From NCBI RefSeq assembly GCF_002288825.1, contig NZ_NSLI01000001.1:558001-622000 (forward strand): a DNA stretch of 64,000 nt, read 5' to 3'. Of this stretch, positions 16,614 to 24,949 are shown piece after piece. The notes under the pieces are model-generated. The model searched no databases and had not been told where the DNA came from. It saw nothing but the letters and a program-made list of their open reading frames with translations. Both the position numbers and the translations under genes were made by a program. Every line of letters starts with the position of its first letter. Positions within the stretch are counted from its first letter, which is position 1. This DNA is from Sphingomonas lenta (GTDB taxonomy: Bacteria; Pseudomonadota; Alphaproteobacteria; Sphingomonadales; Sphingomonadaceae).

Positions 16614-17339
16614 TCAGAGGCTGCCTTGGACGGAAAGGCGGTAGCCGTTGGGCGTCGCGACGAAGCCTGCCGCCTCCAGCCGGGGCCTGAGCAGCGGGTC
16701 GGTGGACTGGACGGAGAACTCCGCGTCGTAGCGGCCGCCGTCCTGGACGCGCAGCGTAATCGCCTCCGTGCCGGCCTGGCTCGTCAACGGCAGCAGCAGC
16801 GCGCCGCGGTCGCAGCGGACGTTGCCGGCGACGCTGGGCGGGAGCGTGATGCCCGCTGCGGCCGCCCCGAGCGTCGCGCGCACCCTGCCCTCCGCCGCCT
16901 CGCACCGGCCGTCGCGGAAGCGGAGGGTGACGTCCTCCAGGTCGAGCGTGGTTACGGGAACGGGCGCGAACACACGGCCCGTGGGGAAAGTGCCGGTCGC
17001 GTCGTCGACGCCCAGCAGGTGGCGGCTGACGGTCACGGCGGCGCGGAGCGGCGGCACACCGGCGGCGTCGGGACCGGACAGCGCCACGCGCGCGCGCCCG
17101 ATGAACAGCGGAAGCGGCGACAGCCTGGCCGACAGGTCGCCCAGCGAGAGGTCGCCGAAGCGCGCTTCGGACAGCGTAGCGCCCCAGATGCTGCCCGATA
17201 CGCGGCGAGCGGTGAGGCCCTGCTCGCCCACGCCGAACCAGCCCAGCGCGAGGCGCATGGGTAGGAACACGATTAGTCCGATCAGCAGCATGGCGCCGAA
17301 CAGCGCGGCGGGCCGGGTGCGGAGCGCGATACGCCTCAC
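16614..17339 (-). CDS. gspN: Type II secretion protein GspN
   Basis: A 241-aa bitopic protein with an N-terminal membrane helix (AALFGAMLLIGLIVFLPMRLAL) and a periplasmic domain typical of GspN (VSGSIWGATLSEARFG, LSARLSPLPLFIGRARV, GNVRCDRGALLLPL). GspN is found in a subset of T2SS and its role is poorly defined. Its start overlaps the gspM stop by 4 bp. It is the last gene of the operon, about 50 bp before tRNA-His. Confidence 0.85.
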   Translation of the reverse strand: MRRIALRTRPAALFGAMLLIGLIVFLPMRLALGWFGVGEQGLTARRVSGSIWGATLSEARFGDLSLGDLSARLSPLPLFIGRARVALSGPDAAGVPPLRAAVTVSRHLLGVDDATGTFPTGRVFAPVPVTTLDLEDVTLRFRDGRCEAAEGRVRATLGAAAAGITLPPSVAGNVRCDRGALLLPLTSQAGTEAITLRVQDGGRYDAEFSVQSTDPLLRPRLEAAGFVATPNGYRLSVQGSL

Positions 17340-17809
17340 TGCGCGCGGCTCCGGATGGTGAGCTGCGCGCCGAAATTGCCGTCCGGACCGGGGGTGAGCG
17401 CGGCCGAGTCGACGATCAGCCCCCTCGCCTCCTGCCGCGCCAGCCAGCCGGTGAGCGCGCCGGGCCGGGCGGACTGGATGGAGACGCGCACGCGGTCGGC
17501 GCCGTCCGGCTCGACGGCGGCAAGCGTGAACCCACCTTCCGACGCGCGCACCCTGATCTCGTCCGCGAGCGGCAGCGGGAGCGTCACCGGGCCGCCGCGT
17601 TGGACCAGCCGCACGGCGTCGACGCGCGCCTGCGTCTCGCCTAAGCGGATCACCGCGTCGGCGTGGCGGGTGCGCGCGCTCGCGAGCGCGTCGTTCAGCG
17701 GGCGGATGATCCCGCCCCAGACGATGGTCACCGCCAGCAACGCGAACATGACAAGGAGCAGCCGGCGCTCGCGGACGGAGCGGGCCTCGAACCAGGTGCG
17801 GGCGCTCAT
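17336..17809 (-). CDS. gspM: Type II secretion protein GspM
   Basis: A 157-aa inner-membrane assembly protein. A short cytoplasmic start (WFEARSVRERRLLLVMF) leads into one membrane helix, a coiled coil (PLNDALASARTRHADAVIRL) and a ferredoxin-like periplasmic domain (GFTLAAVEPDGADRVRVSIQ). GspM partners GspL in anchoring the GspE ATPase. It overlaps gspL and gspN by 4 bp each. Confidence 0.87.
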   Translation of the reverse strand: MSARTWFEARSVRERRLLLVMFALLAVTIVWGGIIRPLNDALASARTRHADAVIRLGETQARVDAVRLVQRGGPVTLPLPLADEIRVRASEGGFTLAAVEPDGADRVRVSIQSARPGALTGWLARQEARGLIVDSAALTPGPDGNFGAQLTIRSRAQ

Positions 17810-18885
17810 CGCGGCACCACCACGAACTCGCCCGAGACGCGCCCGGCGGCCGCGGTGAAGGTGCCGGCGTTGACGGCGAAGCCGGCGCGCTCGATCGAGC
17901 GCTTCAGGTCGTTGACCGCGGCCTCGGTCGCGGTGGTCACGCCAAGGCGGAGGTTGCCGTTCGGCTCGAAGGAGAGCGACGTCAGTTCGGAGCCGGGGAT
18001 TGACTGCACGGCGGCAAAGACGGCCGCCGTTATGGCGCTGAAGCCCTGACCCGGCCCGCGCAGGCCCGCGAGGCGTTCGTCAAGCTGGCGCGACGAGTCG
18101 GTCACGGTGGCGCCGCGCGGCAGGCCCTGGCGCGCCACCACGTCGGCGCGCGCCTGCAGCATGTCCGCGCCCACGTCGTATTTGACGAGCCTCACCAGGT
18201 CGATCGCGAGCGTCACGAGCAGGATCGCGCCCGCGTACCAGGCGAGCCGGCGCACGAGCCGCCAGTCGATCGCGAACTTACGCCGGCGGGCGAACGCGCC
18301 CTGGCGCAGGTCGAGCGGCGTGCCGACGCTCGCCAGCGCCTCCGCCAGCTCGCCACGGCCGAGCGTCGCGGGCGACGCGCCGCCGGTCAGCAGCTCGGTC
18401 AGGCGCGCCTCGTCGGCGAAGCCCGCGGCGGGGCCGCGCACCACGCCCTCCCCCGCCAGCTCGGCGCGGGCGTAGCCCTCGCGGGGCGCAGGGATGAGCA
18501 GCGGCGCAGGCACGATCGCGACCGGGTCGACGCCGATCTCGGCAAGCTGCTGGAGCCAGCGGCGCATCGCGTCCAGGCCGACGACGCCGATCGAGCGCTC
18601 GGGCGCGGTGCCGTCGCGCTCCTCCGGCTCGCCGACCGCGACGTGGAGGTCGGTCGCGGGCGCGGCGCTCGCCTCGGCGGCGAGCAAACGCGCGGCGGCG
18701 GTCGCCTGCGCGACCGAGCGCGACGGTAGCTCCGCCCAGTGGAGCGTGACCGCGTCGGCGGGGGCGACGGCGACGATCTCGTCGGCGGCGGGCACGCCCT
18801 CCCCTTCGACCAAAGCGTCGCCTTCGACGCGCGCCCATCGGAACGGGCGGTCGCCCGAGGGCAGGAAGAGATAGGTGGGACTCAC
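17806..18885 (-). CDS. gspL: Type II secretion protein GspL
   Basis: About 359 aa. A cytoplasmic actin-like domain (YLFLPSGDRPFRWARVEGDA and on) binds GspE, one membrane helix is WYAGAILLVTLAIDLV near residue 230, and a periplasmic ferredoxin-like domain (SIPGSELTSLSFEPNGNL) ends the protein. I chose the GTG at 18885 because it overlaps the gspK stop as GTGA, as elsewhere in this operon; the ATG at 18900 is the alternative. Confidence 0.87.
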   Translation of the reverse strand: MSPTYLFLPSGDRPFRWARVEGDALVEGEGVPAADEIVAVAPADAVTLHWAELPSRSVAQATAAARLLAAEASAAPATDLHVAVGEPEERDGTAPERSIGVVGLDAMRRWLQQLAEIGVDPVAIVPAPLLIPAPREGYARAELAGEGVVRGPAAGFADEARLTELLTGGASPATLGRGELAEALASVGTPLDLRQGAFARRRKFAIDWRLVRRLAWYAGAILLVTLAIDLVRLVKYDVGADMLQARADVVARQGLPRGATVTDSSRQLDERLAGLRGPGQGFSAITAAVFAAVQSIPGSELTSLSFEPNGNLRLGVTTATEAAVNDLKRSIERAGFAVNAGTFTAAAGRVSGEFVVVPR

Positions 18886-19868
18886 GACGCCTCGCCCCAT
18901 TGCCGCGAAACGAGGCGGGCGGGCAAGGCATTCGCGTCGATGAGCGCGCGTTCCTCCACGGTCGTGCCGCCGAGCGACACGTCGACGCGTAGCGCAAACC
19001 AACGGGTCTTAGCGGAGAATTGCGGCGGGATGTCGGGCGTGATCCCTGCGGACGCGGGCCCGGCGAGGAGCTGGTTGGGGTCGCCATAACCCTGGGCCGG
19101 CCGGCGGAGCAGGTACTGTTGCGCCGCTTCGGGCGGGAGCCGGCCGTCGGGGAAGAACATGGAGAAGAGCGGTGCCTGTTCGGGCAAGAGCGTGTTGACG
19201 TTGATGCGCGCGGGTTGTGCGACAGGGAGCGCGCAGACGAACGGGCGGATGCGCCGGTACAGGTCGGGCGTGACGCCCGCCACTGCGCGGAGTTCGCTGA
19301 CGTCGGCCATCAGGGTGCCCGACGTGCGGTACGGGACTTCGCCGCGCAGATAGGCTGCATCCTCGGCACCCTGAGGCTGGACGAGGTCGTCGGTGTCGAT
19401 CCAGTCGGCCGTGCCCGCGGCGACCTGCTCGGCGACCTGGGGCGGCACGCCCGTGAGGCGCAGGAGGCGCGAGAACTGCGTGCGCATGGGCGGATCGCTG
19501 GAGTAGACGCCCGGCTCGTTCTCGCCGACCAAGCCGTTGAGGTTGAAGCAGTTGCCGCCGTCCGCGACGCGCGCGGTCGCGACGCCGCCGCCGGGCAGCG
19601 GCAGGCCGAACGGCCGGTTCTGCCACCCGCCCGCGAGCGTGATGCGGTCGGGGCTCTGGTTCAGGATCGAGTCGATGCGCGTGAGCGCGAGCGTCTCGGC
19701 GGCATAAGCATAGGCGCGCGCCTGCTCGATCGCGGCGGCGTTGCCGGCGAGGCGCGTGGACAGGCGTAGCCGCTCCAGCATCGTCGCGGCGAGCACCGCG
19801 ATGACCGCGACGAGCAGCAGCACGGTGAGCAGCGCCGCGCCGCGCTCGCGCTCAGGTCCGAAGCGCAT
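18882..19868 (-). CDS. gspK: Type II secretion minor pseudopilin GspK
   Basis: A 328-aa large minor pseudopilin. The N-terminus ERGAALLTVLLLVAVIAVLA is a pilin-type helix lacking Glu5, as is normal for GspK, which caps the pseudopilus tip. The globular domain has the expected SAM-like helical repeats (LTGVPPQVAEQVAAGTADWI, GVTPDLYRRIRPFVCALP) and INVNTLLPEQAPLFSMFF. It overlaps gspJ by 17 bp. Confidence 0.93.
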   Translation of the reverse strand: MRFGPERERGAALLTVLLLVAVIAVLAATMLERLRLSTRLAGNAAAIEQARAYAYAAETLALTRIDSILNQSPDRITLAGGWQNRPFGLPLPGGGVATARVADGGNCFNLNGLVGENEPGVYSSDPPMRTQFSRLLRLTGVPPQVAEQVAAGTADWIDTDDLVQPQGAEDAAYLRGEVPYRTSGTLMADVSELRAVAGVTPDLYRRIRPFVCALPVAQPARINVNTLLPEQAPLFSMFFPDGRLPPEAAQQYLLRRPAQGYGDPNQLLAGPASAGITPDIPPQFSAKTRWFALRVDVSLGGTTVEERALIDANALPARLVSRQWGEAS

Positions 19869-20472
19869 CGCTGAACCCAGGCGGCGGTGCGTAGCCGGTG
19901 CCGACGAGGAAGAGCTGGCGATATTGGCGTTGGTCTGTGCGCGTCACGGTGAGCTCGATCGCGTCGGGCAGCGCCGCGCCGTTCGCACCGTCCCAGCGGT
20001 CGCTCCATGCGCCGCGATAGCGGTACCGAAGGCGAAGGTCGGTGACGCCGTCGAGCAGCAGGGCGGGCGTCAGCGGCGGCGCGCCGTCAACCTGGGGGTA
20101 GGCGATCCGCTCTAGCGCGCCGTTCGCGACGCGGTAGGCGACTTTCTGGAGCGTCGGGCGACCTGCGTCGTCCAGGTTGGTCCAGCCGCTCCGCACGACG
20201 CGGAGCATGGGGTCGGACGGCCCCGCCTCGCCGGTGAAGGCGGGCCGACGCACGCCGCGCTCGTCGCGGGCTGGCCGGTCGACGGCCTGCGCCAGGTCGG
20301 CGGAGAGGACGGACAGCGTGCGGTTGAGCGCGGCGAGGTCGTCGAACTTCTCGGACGTGGCGGCCTGCGCGCGGACGCTGAACGACAGCATCGCGACCCC
20401 GCCCGCGGCGATCATGCCGAAGATGAGGAGGGCGACGAGCACCTCGACAAGCGTGAAGCCGCGCTCCGTCAT
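19852..20472 (-). CDS. gspJ: Type II secretion minor pseudopilin GspJ
   Basis: A 206-aa prepilin with a short leader and cleavage site RGFTLVEVLVALLIFGMIAA (Glu5 present). The globular part has LNRTLSVLSADLAQAVDRPA and LRLRYRYRGAWSDRW, typical of GspJ. It forms the tip complex with GspI and GspK. It overlaps gspI by 4 bp and gspK by 17 bp. Confidence 0.92.
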   Translation of the reverse strand: MTERGFTLVEVLVALLIFGMIAAGGVAMLSFSVRAQAATSEKFDDLAALNRTLSVLSADLAQAVDRPARDERGVRRPAFTGEAGPSDPMLRVVRSGWTNLDDAGRPTLQKVAYRVANGALERIAYPQVDGAPPLTPALLLDGVTDLRLRYRYRGAWSDRWDGANGAALPDAIELTVTRTDQRQYRQLFLVGTGYAPPPGFSDALRT

Positions 20473-20849
20473 GGCACGACCGATACCGTCGGCACGGGTG
20501 ACCGGATCATGCTGACGCGCGACAGGACGCGGCCCTGCGGGTCGGCGACGGCCACGTCGACCCTGACGATGCGCGTGTTGCCGGTCGGCGCGACGGTGCG
20601 CGTCCAGGTCCAGGCCGCGCCGCCGTTCGCCTCGACGCCGCGCGTCGTGCCGGCCAGAGGCGGCTGGGCGGCGGTGACCGCGTCGATCGCGACGTTGCGC
20701 GCGACCATCTGCGCGAGAAGCGTGCGGTCGATGATCGACGCGCCGCGGATCGTCGCACCCTCTAGGCGGATGAGCGCCATCGCGGCCAGGCCGAACACGG
20801 CCAGCGCGACCATGATCTCGATGAGCGTAAAGCCGCGCTCAGCCCGCAT
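20469..20849 (-). CDS. gspI: Type II secretion minor pseudopilin GspI
   Basis: A 126-aa prepilin starting MRAERGFTLIEIMVALAVFG, with cleavage before Phe and Glu5 present. It is followed by LLAQMVARNVAIDAV and the W-T-W-T-RTV strand of GspI. The ATG at 20849 lies inside the 3' end of gspH (11-bp overlap), which fixes the start. Confidence 0.92.
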   Translation of the reverse strand: MRAERGFTLIEIMVALAVFGLAAMALIRLEGATIRGASIIDRTLLAQMVARNVAIDAVTAAQPPLAGTTRGVEANGGAAWTWTRTVAPTGNTRIVRVDVAVADPQGRVLSRVSMIRSPVPTVSVVP

Positions 20850-21315
20850 CGACGCGCACGCTCCCGCTGGCGTCGAGGCGCACCACGGCCGACGCCTGAT
20901 CGCGGACGAGACGCAGGTCGAGCGGCTGGTCGGCGAGGCCGGTCGCGTCGAAAACGACGCGGACGCGGCCCGTGCTCGCGGGCAGGTCGGCGCGTGTGCC
21001 CTCGCGCCAGCGCTCGACGCGGAACGGCGCGGCGGCCGGCGTCCACGCACCGCCGGTGCGCCGCTCGAAACCGTAGCCGCCGGCGGTGATCCAGACGCTT
21101 ACAGGCGACGCGGCGACGATCGCCTCCGCCTGCGCGGCGCGGGTTCGCGCGGCGAAGCGCTCCGCCTCGTTGCGCACGCCGCCCTGCGGGTCGGGCAGCG
21201 CGAAAGCCGCTGCGCCCGCGACGAGGCCGATGACGGCGATTACCACCATCAGTTCAACAAGGGTGAAGCCGTGTTCCGGCCCGTTTTCATCGTCATGCCG
21301 GGCTTGACCCGGCAT
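20839..21315 (-). CDS. gspH: Type II secretion minor pseudopilin GspH, with repeat-derived start
   Basis: A prepilin of about 158 aa with the processing site EHGFTLVELMVVIAVIGLVA and a GspH-like beta-rich domain (RAAQAEAIVAASPVSVWITA, RVVFDATGLADQPLDLRLV). The nearest in-frame ATG is at 21315, inside a family-B repeat; the leader then reads MPGQARHDDENGPEHG, of which the first seven or eight residues are repeat sequence. No GTG or TTG lies between the repeat and the cleavage site. A nearby ATG (in gatgaaaacggg) is out of frame by one base, so a small indel at the insertion point is possible. Activity depends on this start working. Confidence 0.85.
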   Translation of the reverse strand: MPGQARHDDENGPEHGFTLVELMVVIAVIGLVAGAAAFALPDPQGGVRNEAERFAARTRAAQAEAIVAASPVSVWITAGGYGFERRTGGAWTPAAAPFRVERWREGTRADLPASTGRVRVVFDATGLADQPLDLRLVRDQASAVVRLDASGSVRVDAG

Positions 21316-21395
21316 CCACGCGCGTCCGCTGTTTACGGATGCACTGCTCGCGGACGCGGACGCACGTGGACCCCGGCTCAAGGCCGGGGTGACGG
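21291..21395. repeat. Family-B repeat between gspG and gspH
   Basis: The left arm is cgtcatgccgggcttgaccc and the right arm is aaggccggggtgacggg, with internal gcgcgtccgctg/gcggacgcgg pairs. It occupies nearly all of the 115 bp between the gspG stop and the gspH start and supplies the gspH ATG. Confidence 0.8.
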
Positions 21396-21429
21396 GGGTG
21401 GAGTTGAGGGCGGCGGACGCCGGCACCGA

Positions 21430-21861
21430 TCAGCTCTGCCAGCTACCGATATCGGCATTGGCGTCCTCGCCCCCTTCTTGGCCGTCCGCGCCGAGGCTCC
21501 ACACGTCCGCCTCGCCGTGCTGGCCGGGCGAGGCGTAGAGGTAGTCGCGGCCCCAAGGGTCCTGCGGGACCGAGCTGCCCTTAAGGTAACCGCCGCTGCG
21601 GCCGCCCTGGACGAGCGCGGCGAGGCCCTCGGACGTCGACGGGTAGCGGCCGTTCTGAAGCTTGTAGAGGTCGAGCCCGCCCTGGATCGTGTTGATGTCC
21701 GCCTTGGCGCGGGTCACGCGGGCCTGATCGCCGGACGGCAGCACGTTGATCGCGACGATGGTGGCGAGCAGGCCGATAATGACGATCACCACCATCAACT
21801 CCACGAGCGTGAAGCCCTGTTCGCGACGGCGGCGCTTTCTCGGATCGGGACGCATGAACAT
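21430..21861 (-). CDS. gspG: Type II secretion major pseudopilin GspG
   Basis: A 143-aa prepilin. The basic leader RKRRRREQG is followed by FTLVELMVVIVIIGLLATIV (Glu5 present). The classic GspG core is KADINTIQGGLDLYKLQNGR, then YPSTSEGLAALV and PQDPWGRDYLYASPG, ending in VWSLGADGQEGGEDANADIG, which fits the Ca2+-binding loop. It is the main subunit of the pseudopilus. Two bases separate it from the gspF stop. Confidence 0.97.
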   Translation of the reverse strand: MFMRPDPRKRRRREQGFTLVELMVVIVIIGLLATIVAINVLPSGDQARVTRAKADINTIQGGLDLYKLQNGRYPSTSEGLAALVQGGRSGGYLKGSSVPQDPWGRDYLYASPGQHGEADVWSLGADGQEGGEDANADIGSWQS

Positions 21862-21863
21862 TC

Positions 21864-23090
21864 CTATTGGCCGGCCAGCGTATTGAGCTGGAGGATGGGG
21901 AGCAGGATGGATAGCACGATCGTCGCCACGATGCCGCCCATGAGCACGATGATGATCGGTTCGAGGAGCGACAGCGCGGTCGCGGTGAAGCGGTCGAACT
22001 CGCGCTCAAGATAGTCGGCGGCGCGCTCGAGCATCTCGTCGAGGCGGCCCGCGGCTTCGCCGGAGGCGGCTAGGTAGGTCAGCAGCGGCGGGAACACGCC
22101 CGCGCGGCGCATGGCAGCCGACAGGCTGCCACCGCCGCGTATATTCTCCACGATCTCGTCCGACGCGAGGCGGAGGCGGCGGTTGTGGATGGTGCCGGCG
22201 GTGAGGCTCAGGCCTTCGAGCAGCGGCAGGCGGCTCGCGACCATGGTGCCGAGCGTGCGGGCCATGCGGGCGGCGTGGAGATCGCGCAGGAGGCGGCCGA
22301 GGAACGGCACGCGCAGGAGCCAGGTGTCGAAGGCGAGCCGAAAGCCGGGCCGGCGCAGCGCGGCCCAGAGACCAACGCTCGCAAGCCCCAGGAGCAGGAG
22401 GAGCAACCACCAATAGCTGCCGAGAAAGTTCGACAGGGCGATCACGATGCGCGTAAGAAGCGGCAGCTCCTGACCGACGGTGTCGAACTGCTCGACGACC
22501 TGCGGCACGACGAAGATCATCAGCGCGGCGACGACGCCCAGCGCGACGGTGGCGAGAATGGCGGGATAGGTCAGCGCGGTGATGAGCTTGCCGCGGATCT
22601 CCGCTTGGCGTTCGAGCAGCGCGGAAAGGCGTTCGAGGATGGTGGGCAACGTGCCCGACCCCTCGCCCGCCGCGACCATCGCGCGGTAGAGCGGGGGAAA
22701 GGACCGCGGCTCGCGCGCCATGGCGTCGGCGAGGCGGCGGCCCTCGACGACGCCCGCGTGGACGGTCGCGACGATCGCGCGGACGCTCTCCTGCTCGGTC
22801 TGACGAGTGATGGTGCGAAGGGACTCCTCTAGGGGAGAGACGCGGTTCAGCGTCGCGAGCTGACGCGTGAAAAGCGTGAGCTGCTTACCCGACATCTTCG
22901 TGCCGCCCAGCTTGAGCCCAAATAGCGGGCGGCCGCGCGTCGGCGGTGGGGCGCTACCGGGTTCGATGCGGACGACGTAGAGCCGGCGCGCGTCGAGCGC
23001 GGCGCGGGCGGCGTCGATACTCGCGGCGACGACGTGGCCGCGGCGCTCCTGGCCGCGGGTGTCGATGGCGAGATAGTCGAAGTCGGCCAC
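21864..23090 (-). CDS. gspF: Type II secretion inner-membrane platform protein GspF
   Basis: A 408-aa polytopic protein with two GspF domains and three membrane segments. The N-terminus MADFDYLAIDTRGQERRGHV and the platform motifs MVAAGEGSGTLPTILERLSA and YLAASGEAAGRLDEMLERAA are diagnostic. It links the GspE motor to the pseudopilus. It is separated from gspE by a 98-bp repeat, the only sizeable gap in the front of the operon. Confidence 0.96.
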   Translation of the reverse strand: MADFDYLAIDTRGQERRGHVVAASIDAARAALDARRLYVVRIEPGSAPPPTRGRPLFGLKLGGTKMSGKQLTLFTRQLATLNRVSPLEESLRTITRQTEQESVRAIVATVHAGVVEGRRLADAMAREPRSFPPLYRAMVAAGEGSGTLPTILERLSALLERQAEIRGKLITALTYPAILATVALGVVAALMIFVVPQVVEQFDTVGQELPLLTRIVIALSNFLGSYWWLLLLLLGLASVGLWAALRRPGFRLAFDTWLLRVPFLGRLLRDLHAARMARTLGTMVASRLPLLEGLSLTAGTIHNRRLRLASDEIVENIRGGGSLSAAMRRAGVFPPLLTYLAASGEAAGRLDEMLERAADYLEREFDRFTATALSLLEPIIIVLMGGIVATIVLSILLPILQLNTLAGQ

Positions 23091-23099
23091 GAAGTCAGG

Positions 23100-23197
23100 T
23101 CACCCTCATCCTTCCCACTCGCCTGCGGCGAGCGGGCCCCTTTCCTCTCCCAACGGGAGAGGGAGGGAGCGGCGAAGCCGCGGAAGGGTGAGGGTGA
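23100..23197. repeat. Family-C inverted repeat between gspE and gspF
   Basis: Near-perfect terminal arms tcaccctcatccttcc and ggaagggtgagggtga (one mismatch in 16) enclose further hairpins (cctctcccaacgggagagg, gcggcgaagccgc). The right end abuts the gspE stop codon. A related element lies at 28743-28880. Confidence 0.8.
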
Positions 23198-24928
23198 TCA
23201 GGCACCGACGGGCTCCGCTTCGGGCGCGAGGTCCTGGACCGGTGTGTCGGTCGCGTCGCGGCGGGTGACGCGGACGGCCTCCTCCGGCGTGGTGACGCCG
23301 CGGCGGACCAGGTCGCGCGCAGCGCTCGCCAGCGTGTCGGACCGGGCGAAGGCGTGGGCGGCGATGGCGGCCTCGTCGCCGCCCTCGTTGATGAGGCGGC
23401 GGACGGTCTCGTCGACACGGACGACCTCGAACACGCCGACGCGGCCCTTGAAGCCGGTGCCGTTGCACGCGCCGCAGCCGGTCGGCTCGAAGACGACGCT
23501 GTCTGCCCCAATGCCCAGCATCGGCGCGATCGTGTCGCGGCCGGGAACGGGGCGGCGGCAGTCGGGGCAGAGGCGGCGGACGAGGCGCTGGGCGATGACC
23601 GCCCGCAGGGTGGAGGCGAGCAGGAACGGCTCCACCTTCATGTCGCGCATGCGCGTGATCGCGCCGACGGCGTCGTTGGTGTGGACCGTGGACAGCACGA
23701 GGTGGCCGGTCAGCGATGCCTGCACGGCGATCTCGGCGGTCTCGCGGTCGCGGATTTCGCCGACCATGACCACGTCCGGGTCCTGGCGCAGGATCGCGCG
23801 CAGGCCCGCGGCGAAGGTCAGGCCGACCTTGGGATTGACCTGCGTCTGGCCGACGCCCTCGACGGCGTACTCGACCGGGTCCTCGACGGTCAGGATGTTG
23901 CGGCTGCCGTCGTTCAGCCGCCGCAAGGACGAGTAGAGCGTCGTGGTCTTGCCCGAGCCGGTCGGGCCGGTGACGAGGACGATGCCGTTCGGTTCGGATA
24001 GCACCTCGTTCAGCACGCGCTCGACGGCGGGGGTGAGGCCCAGCGCCTCCAGGTCGATGCCGGCATTCTCCTTGTCGAGGATGCGGAGCACGACGCGCTC
24101 GCCCGCCCGGCTCGGGAGCGTGGAGACGCGGACGTCGAGGAGCTTGCCGCCGAGTGTCAGGCCCATGCGGCCGTCCTGCGGCACGCGGCGCTCGGCGATG
24201 TCGAGGCGCGCCATGACCTTGACGCGGCTGACCACGACGGGCGCGACGTGCGGCGGCATGCGCAACGTCTCGCGCAGCACGCCGTCGATGCGCATGCGGA
24301 CGACGAGGCCGGTCTCGTAGGGCTCGATGTGGATGTCGGACACGCCGTTGCGGGCGGCGTCGGCGATGATGCCATTGATGAGGCGGATCGCGGGCGCGTC
24401 ATCGGCGGTGTCGAGCAGGTCCTCGGCAGTGGGGAGGTCGCCAGCGAGGCTGTCGAGTTCGCCGCCCATGCCGACCGCAGCGATGGCGGTCGCCTGGCCG
24501 TCCATCGCGTAGGCGTCGGATAGGAGGCGGTCGAAGCTCGGCCCGTCCACGACCTCGACGTCGAAGGGTCGCCCGAGATGACGGCGGAGCTCAATTAACG
24601 CGCGCGGGTCGGAGCCCTCGCGCAGCGCGACCGTCAGCGGGTCCGCTCCCCGTAGGACGGTACCGAAGCGGCGGGCGAAAGCGTAGGGAATGCCCGGCAC
24701 TTCGAAGCTCGGCGCGACCGGCGGGACGGCGATGACGGGCCGGTCGGGATCGGACACCAGCGCGGGCGTGGCGAGGTCGAGCGGCTCGCCGCCGGGCCCG
24801 TCGGACAGCACGGCCAGCGCCTCGTCGTCCGCGTCGCCGCCGCGACGGATGATCACGTCGCGCTCGGTCGGCGCGCCGCCGAACGCGAGCTTGCCGTCGG
24901 GGGCGGCGGGGCTGGTCGGGTCGGTCAC
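23198..24928 (-). CDS. gspE: Type II secretion ATPase GspE
   Basis: A 576-aa cytoplasmic AAA-type secretion ATPase. Walker A is VTGPTGSGKTTTLYSSLRRL at about residue 325, with the Asp box DPVEYAVEGVGQTQVN, Walker B DPDVVMVGEIRDRETAE and His box TGHLVLSTVHTNDA. The C-terminal zinc module has CPDC and CGACNGTGFKGRVGVFE. It powers pseudopilus extension. It begins 21 bp after the gspD stop. The N-terminal ~60 residues look loosely ordered. Confidence 0.97.
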   Translation of the reverse strand: MTDPTSPAAPDGKLAFGGAPTERDVIIRRGGDADDEALAVLSDGPGGEPLDLATPALVSDPDRPVIAVPPVAPSFEVPGIPYAFARRFGTVLRGADPLTVALREGSDPRALIELRRHLGRPFDVEVVDGPSFDRLLSDAYAMDGQATAIAAVGMGGELDSLAGDLPTAEDLLDTADDAPAIRLINGIIADAARNGVSDIHIEPYETGLVVRMRIDGVLRETLRMPPHVAPVVVSRVKVMARLDIAERRVPQDGRMGLTLGGKLLDVRVSTLPSRAGERVVLRILDKENAGIDLEALGLTPAVERVLNEVLSEPNGIVLVTGPTGSGKTTTLYSSLRRLNDGSRNILTVEDPVEYAVEGVGQTQVNPKVGLTFAAGLRAILRQDPDVVMVGEIRDRETAEIAVQASLTGHLVLSTVHTNDAVGAITRMRDMKVEPFLLASTLRAVIAQRLVRRLCPDCRRPVPGRDTIAPMLGIGADSVVFEPTGCGACNGTGFKGRVGVFEVVRVDETVRRLINEGGDEAAIAAHAFARSDTLASAARDLVRRGVTTPEEAVRVTRRDATDTPVQDLAPEAEPVGA

Positions 24929-24949
24929 GCGCTCATCCTAGCACAGGCC

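Noticed and set aside
20509..22014. 501-aa plus-strand open frame
   Set aside because: Antisense to gspG, gspH and gspI; runs through a repeat and has no recognisable motif.
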